Positions 62,397-64,000 of a stretch of 64,000 nt of DNA are shown one piece after another. The stretch lies in the NCBI RefSeq assembly GCF_001653755.1, contig NZ_CP015125.1:2427501-2491500 (forward strand), given 5' to 3'. The notes beneath the pieces are model-generated. The model saw only the letters and a list, made by a program, of their open reading frames with translations, did no database searches and was not told the DNA's origin. The position numbers and the translations under genes are program-made. Each line of letters opens with the position of its first letter. Positions within the stretch are counted from its first letter, which is position 1. This stretch comes from Dokdonia donghaensis DSW-1 (GTDB taxonomy: Bacteria > Bacteroidota > Bacteroidia > Flavobacteriales > Flavobacteriaceae).

Positions 62397-64000
62397 TTAA
62401 GCCGAATTTCTACTCGCATTTATGTTTCCAAAGAGTGACCTTGTAACCATACGCTCGTATACTTTTGTCTTATCTGTTTGCTCTCCAGAACGTTGCATCT
62501 CTTGTATGGCTCTAAGCGCATACTGTTGTATAGTTAATAAAGGCAGTACAATATTTTCTCTTTCTTGTATAGACGCTTTACCTGCTTTCTCGTTTTCCAT
62601 TAACTCCGTAAGTCCCGCCACTTCTAGCATTAATCGCTTGCTGCGCTTATACTCTTCAAAGAGCAACTTCCAGAACTCACCAAACTCTTGATCTTCTTGC
62701 ATATATGCTGTAAGTCCAAAAAATGATTTTGTAAGACTCATCATACTATTCTCAAGTAAGGTTCTAAAGAATGAACTATTTTTATATAGCTGCTTTACAT
62801 CCTCTAGTTTACCAGCATCCTCAAAAGAGGCAAGTGCTGTTCCTACTCCATAAAAACCTGGCACGTTTTGCTTGAGTTGACTCCAACTACCTACAAATGG
62901 AATCGCTCTAAGATCTCCAAAATCTAAGGTGCTCTTTTGAGATCGCTTGCTAGGGCGGCTACCTATATTAGTTTTTGCATAATACTTAAGTGTAGACATA
63001 CGCTCTAGGTATGGCAAGAATTTATCGTGTCCTTTAAATGCCGTATAAGCCTCATAGCTCTTTTGTGCGAGGGCTTCTAGCGTTTTCCTATCTGATGGTG
63101 ATATATCATTATGTGCTCCCTTAAAGACCTCGTTATTAACACCACTACTAAGTAGTTGCTCTAGGTTGTACTGGCAAGAATCTACCGTTCCAAAATTAGA
63201 ACTTATAGTTTGTCCTTGTACTGTAATCTGAATTTCTTGTGCTTCTATATTAGGACCTAATGATGCATAAAACTGGTGTGTTTTACCACCTCCTCGTGCT
63301 GGTGGCCCTCCTCTACCGTCAAAGAAAATTACGGTTACACCATACTTTCTAGACATAGCCGTCATTGCCTCCTTAGCCTTAAAGATACTCCAGTTTGCCA
63401 TTAAATAACCACCGTCTTTTGTTCCGTCAGAAAAGCCTAGCATTATAGTCTGTCGCATACCGCGACTCTTTAAGTGTTTACTGTAAGTTGGGTTTGTATA
63501 CAGTGCTTCCATCACAGCGGGTGCAGCAATAAGATCTGGTACGGTCTCAAACAGTGGTGCTACATCTGCCGTAGGAGATTCCCAGTCACATAGTCTTAAA
63601 AATGTAAAGGCTTGCATCACGTGCAGTGCGCTTTGTGAGTTACTTATTATGTATCTGTTTGAGCCACGCTCTCCATTTTCATCTTGAATGGTTTTCATCG
63701 CATAGATAGAGCCAAGAGTCTTAGTCACTACTTCCTCTTCAAAACTTTCTGGATCTAACGCTCCGTGCACGTTGTTTAAGAAGTCAATTTGCTCGTTTTC
63801 GCTTAAAGCGAGATAACCCTCTGGAAAAATCTTTGATCCATTTATAGTTGCATTTTCAACAATTTGCTCAAAAACTATTTTATGAATACTACTATCCTGT
63901 CGTATATCTAACGATGCAAAGTGAAGTCCAAAAAGTTCTACCTTATGAATAAGACTATCAATTTTATCTAAATATAAGCTCTGGTGCTTATCTCTTACAA
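62397..64000 (-). CDS. ppc: Phosphoenolpyruvate carboxylase, C-terminal part (cut by window end)
   Basis: Carboxylates phosphoenolpyruvate to oxaloacetate to refill the TCA cycle. The open frame runs without interruption to the window edge, so this is the last ~533 residues of a ~850-900-residue enzyme, not a short gene. FGLHFASLDIRQDS lies near the start of the visible part. LGFSDGTKDGGYLMANW and the mobile loop FFDGRGGPPARGGGKTH are the catalytic segments, and the C-terminus ends NINASRNSA. A GTG at 63770 is an internal valine codon (FLNNVHGALD), not a start. Confidence 0.93.
   Translation of the reverse strand, partial: VRDKHQSLYLDKIDSLIHKVELFGLHFASLDIRQDSSIHKIVFEQIVENATINGSKIFPEGYLALSENEQIDFLNNVHGALDPESFEEEVVTKTLGSIYAMKTIQDENGERGSNRYIISNSQSALHVMQAFTFLRLCDWESPTADVAPLFETVPDLIAAPAVMEALYTNPTYSKHLKSRGMRQTIMLGFSDGTKDGGYLMANWSIFKAKEAMTAMSRKYGVTVIFFDGRGGPPARGGGKTHQFYASLGPNIEAQEIQITVQGQTISSNFGTVDSCQYNLEQLLSSGVNNEVFKGAHNDISPSDRKTLEALAQKSYEAYTAFKGHDKFLPYLERMSTLKYYAKTNIGSRPSKRSQKSTLDFGDLRAIPFVGSWSQLKQNVPGFYGVGTALASFEDAGKLEDVKQLYKNSSFFRTLLENSMMSLTKSFFGLTAYMQEDQEFGEFWKLLFEEYKRSKRLMLEVAGLTELMENEKAGKASIQERENIVLPLLTIQQYALRAIQEMQRSGEQTDKTKVYERMVTRSLFGNINASRNSA

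Noticed and set aside
62397..63770. A 457-residue gene starting with GTG at 63770
   Set aside because: The frame continues upstream without a stop to the window edge and encodes further PEP carboxylase sequence (VELFGLHFASLDIRQDS), so the GTG is an internal valine codon of a truncated ppc.
1..64000. tRNA genes, CRISPR arrays, rRNA, complete insertion sequences
   Set aside because: No cloverleaf with a TTCGAAnCC-type arm, no regularly spaced repeats, no transposase or integrase frame was found on reading both strands; a tRNA scan would be needed to exclude tRNAs fully.

Overview
This window looks like a chromosomal segment of a marine member of the Flavobacteriaceae (Bacteroidota), possibly close to Dokdonia; the genus is an impression from memory and is not proven by the sequence. 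Grounds: low G+C, Bacteroidota -7 promoter boxes (TAnnTTTG), many Bacteroidota-restricted families (DUF6090, DUF6155, DUF3822, DUF4870, DUF2200), lipoprotein signals, and a Wza/Wzc/Wzi-type surface polysaccharide system.

Layout. 1-5.9 kb: AT-rich, island-like DNA with one very large Avs-like defence gene (Mrr-type nuclease plus STAND ATPase), an 845-base non-coding stretch and a DUF6090 membrane protein. 6-20 kb: ordinary core genes (PNPOx-fold protein, Bcr/CflA efflux pump, succinate-semialdehyde dehydrogenase, M19 dipeptidase lipoprotein, SF2 helicase, SDR, phytase-like lipoprotein, small membrane proteins, mnmE), plus a secreted, extremely cationic protein behind a sigma-54-like promoter. 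20.2-26 kb: a polyamine operon (speA, speB, a deoxyhypusine-synthase-like gene, a small acidic protein and a GNAT/nitrilase fusion) preceded by a 528-base leader with alternative base pairing. 26-55.5 kb: a surface polysaccharide locus, nearly all on the minus strand. It makes UDP-GalNAcA-type, dTDP-L-rhamnose, UDP-GlcA/GalA and UDP-L-FucNAc-type sugars, and encodes glycosyltransferases, Wzx, Wzy, a WecA-like initiator, a WbpM-like dehydratase, Wza, Wzc, Wzi and a CpsB-type PHP phosphatase. 55.6-64 kb: dps, an acyltransferase, kdsB, DUF4126, a RecD-like helicase, a DUF3822-rsmD operon, the RNase P RNA gene and the C-terminal part of phosphoenolpyruvate carboxylase, which is cut by the window end.

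The most unusual signal cuts across all of this. A perfect palindrome, GCTTTCGCGAAAGC (often extended to ACGCTTTCGCGAAAGCGT), occurs 16 times, with four near-copies. It lies between genes and also inside six genes. Five of the coding copies are read in one codon phase as AFAKA, and one (plus degraded copies) as LSRKR. Inside genes it seems to replace codons in existing helices and not to be inserted. It is absent from the defence island, and no perfect copy lies in the 34.2-50.0 kb stretch that holds the strain-specific polysaccharide genes, so it may mark resident as opposed to acquired DNA.

No tRNA, CRISPR array, insertion sequence or complete integrase gene was seen.
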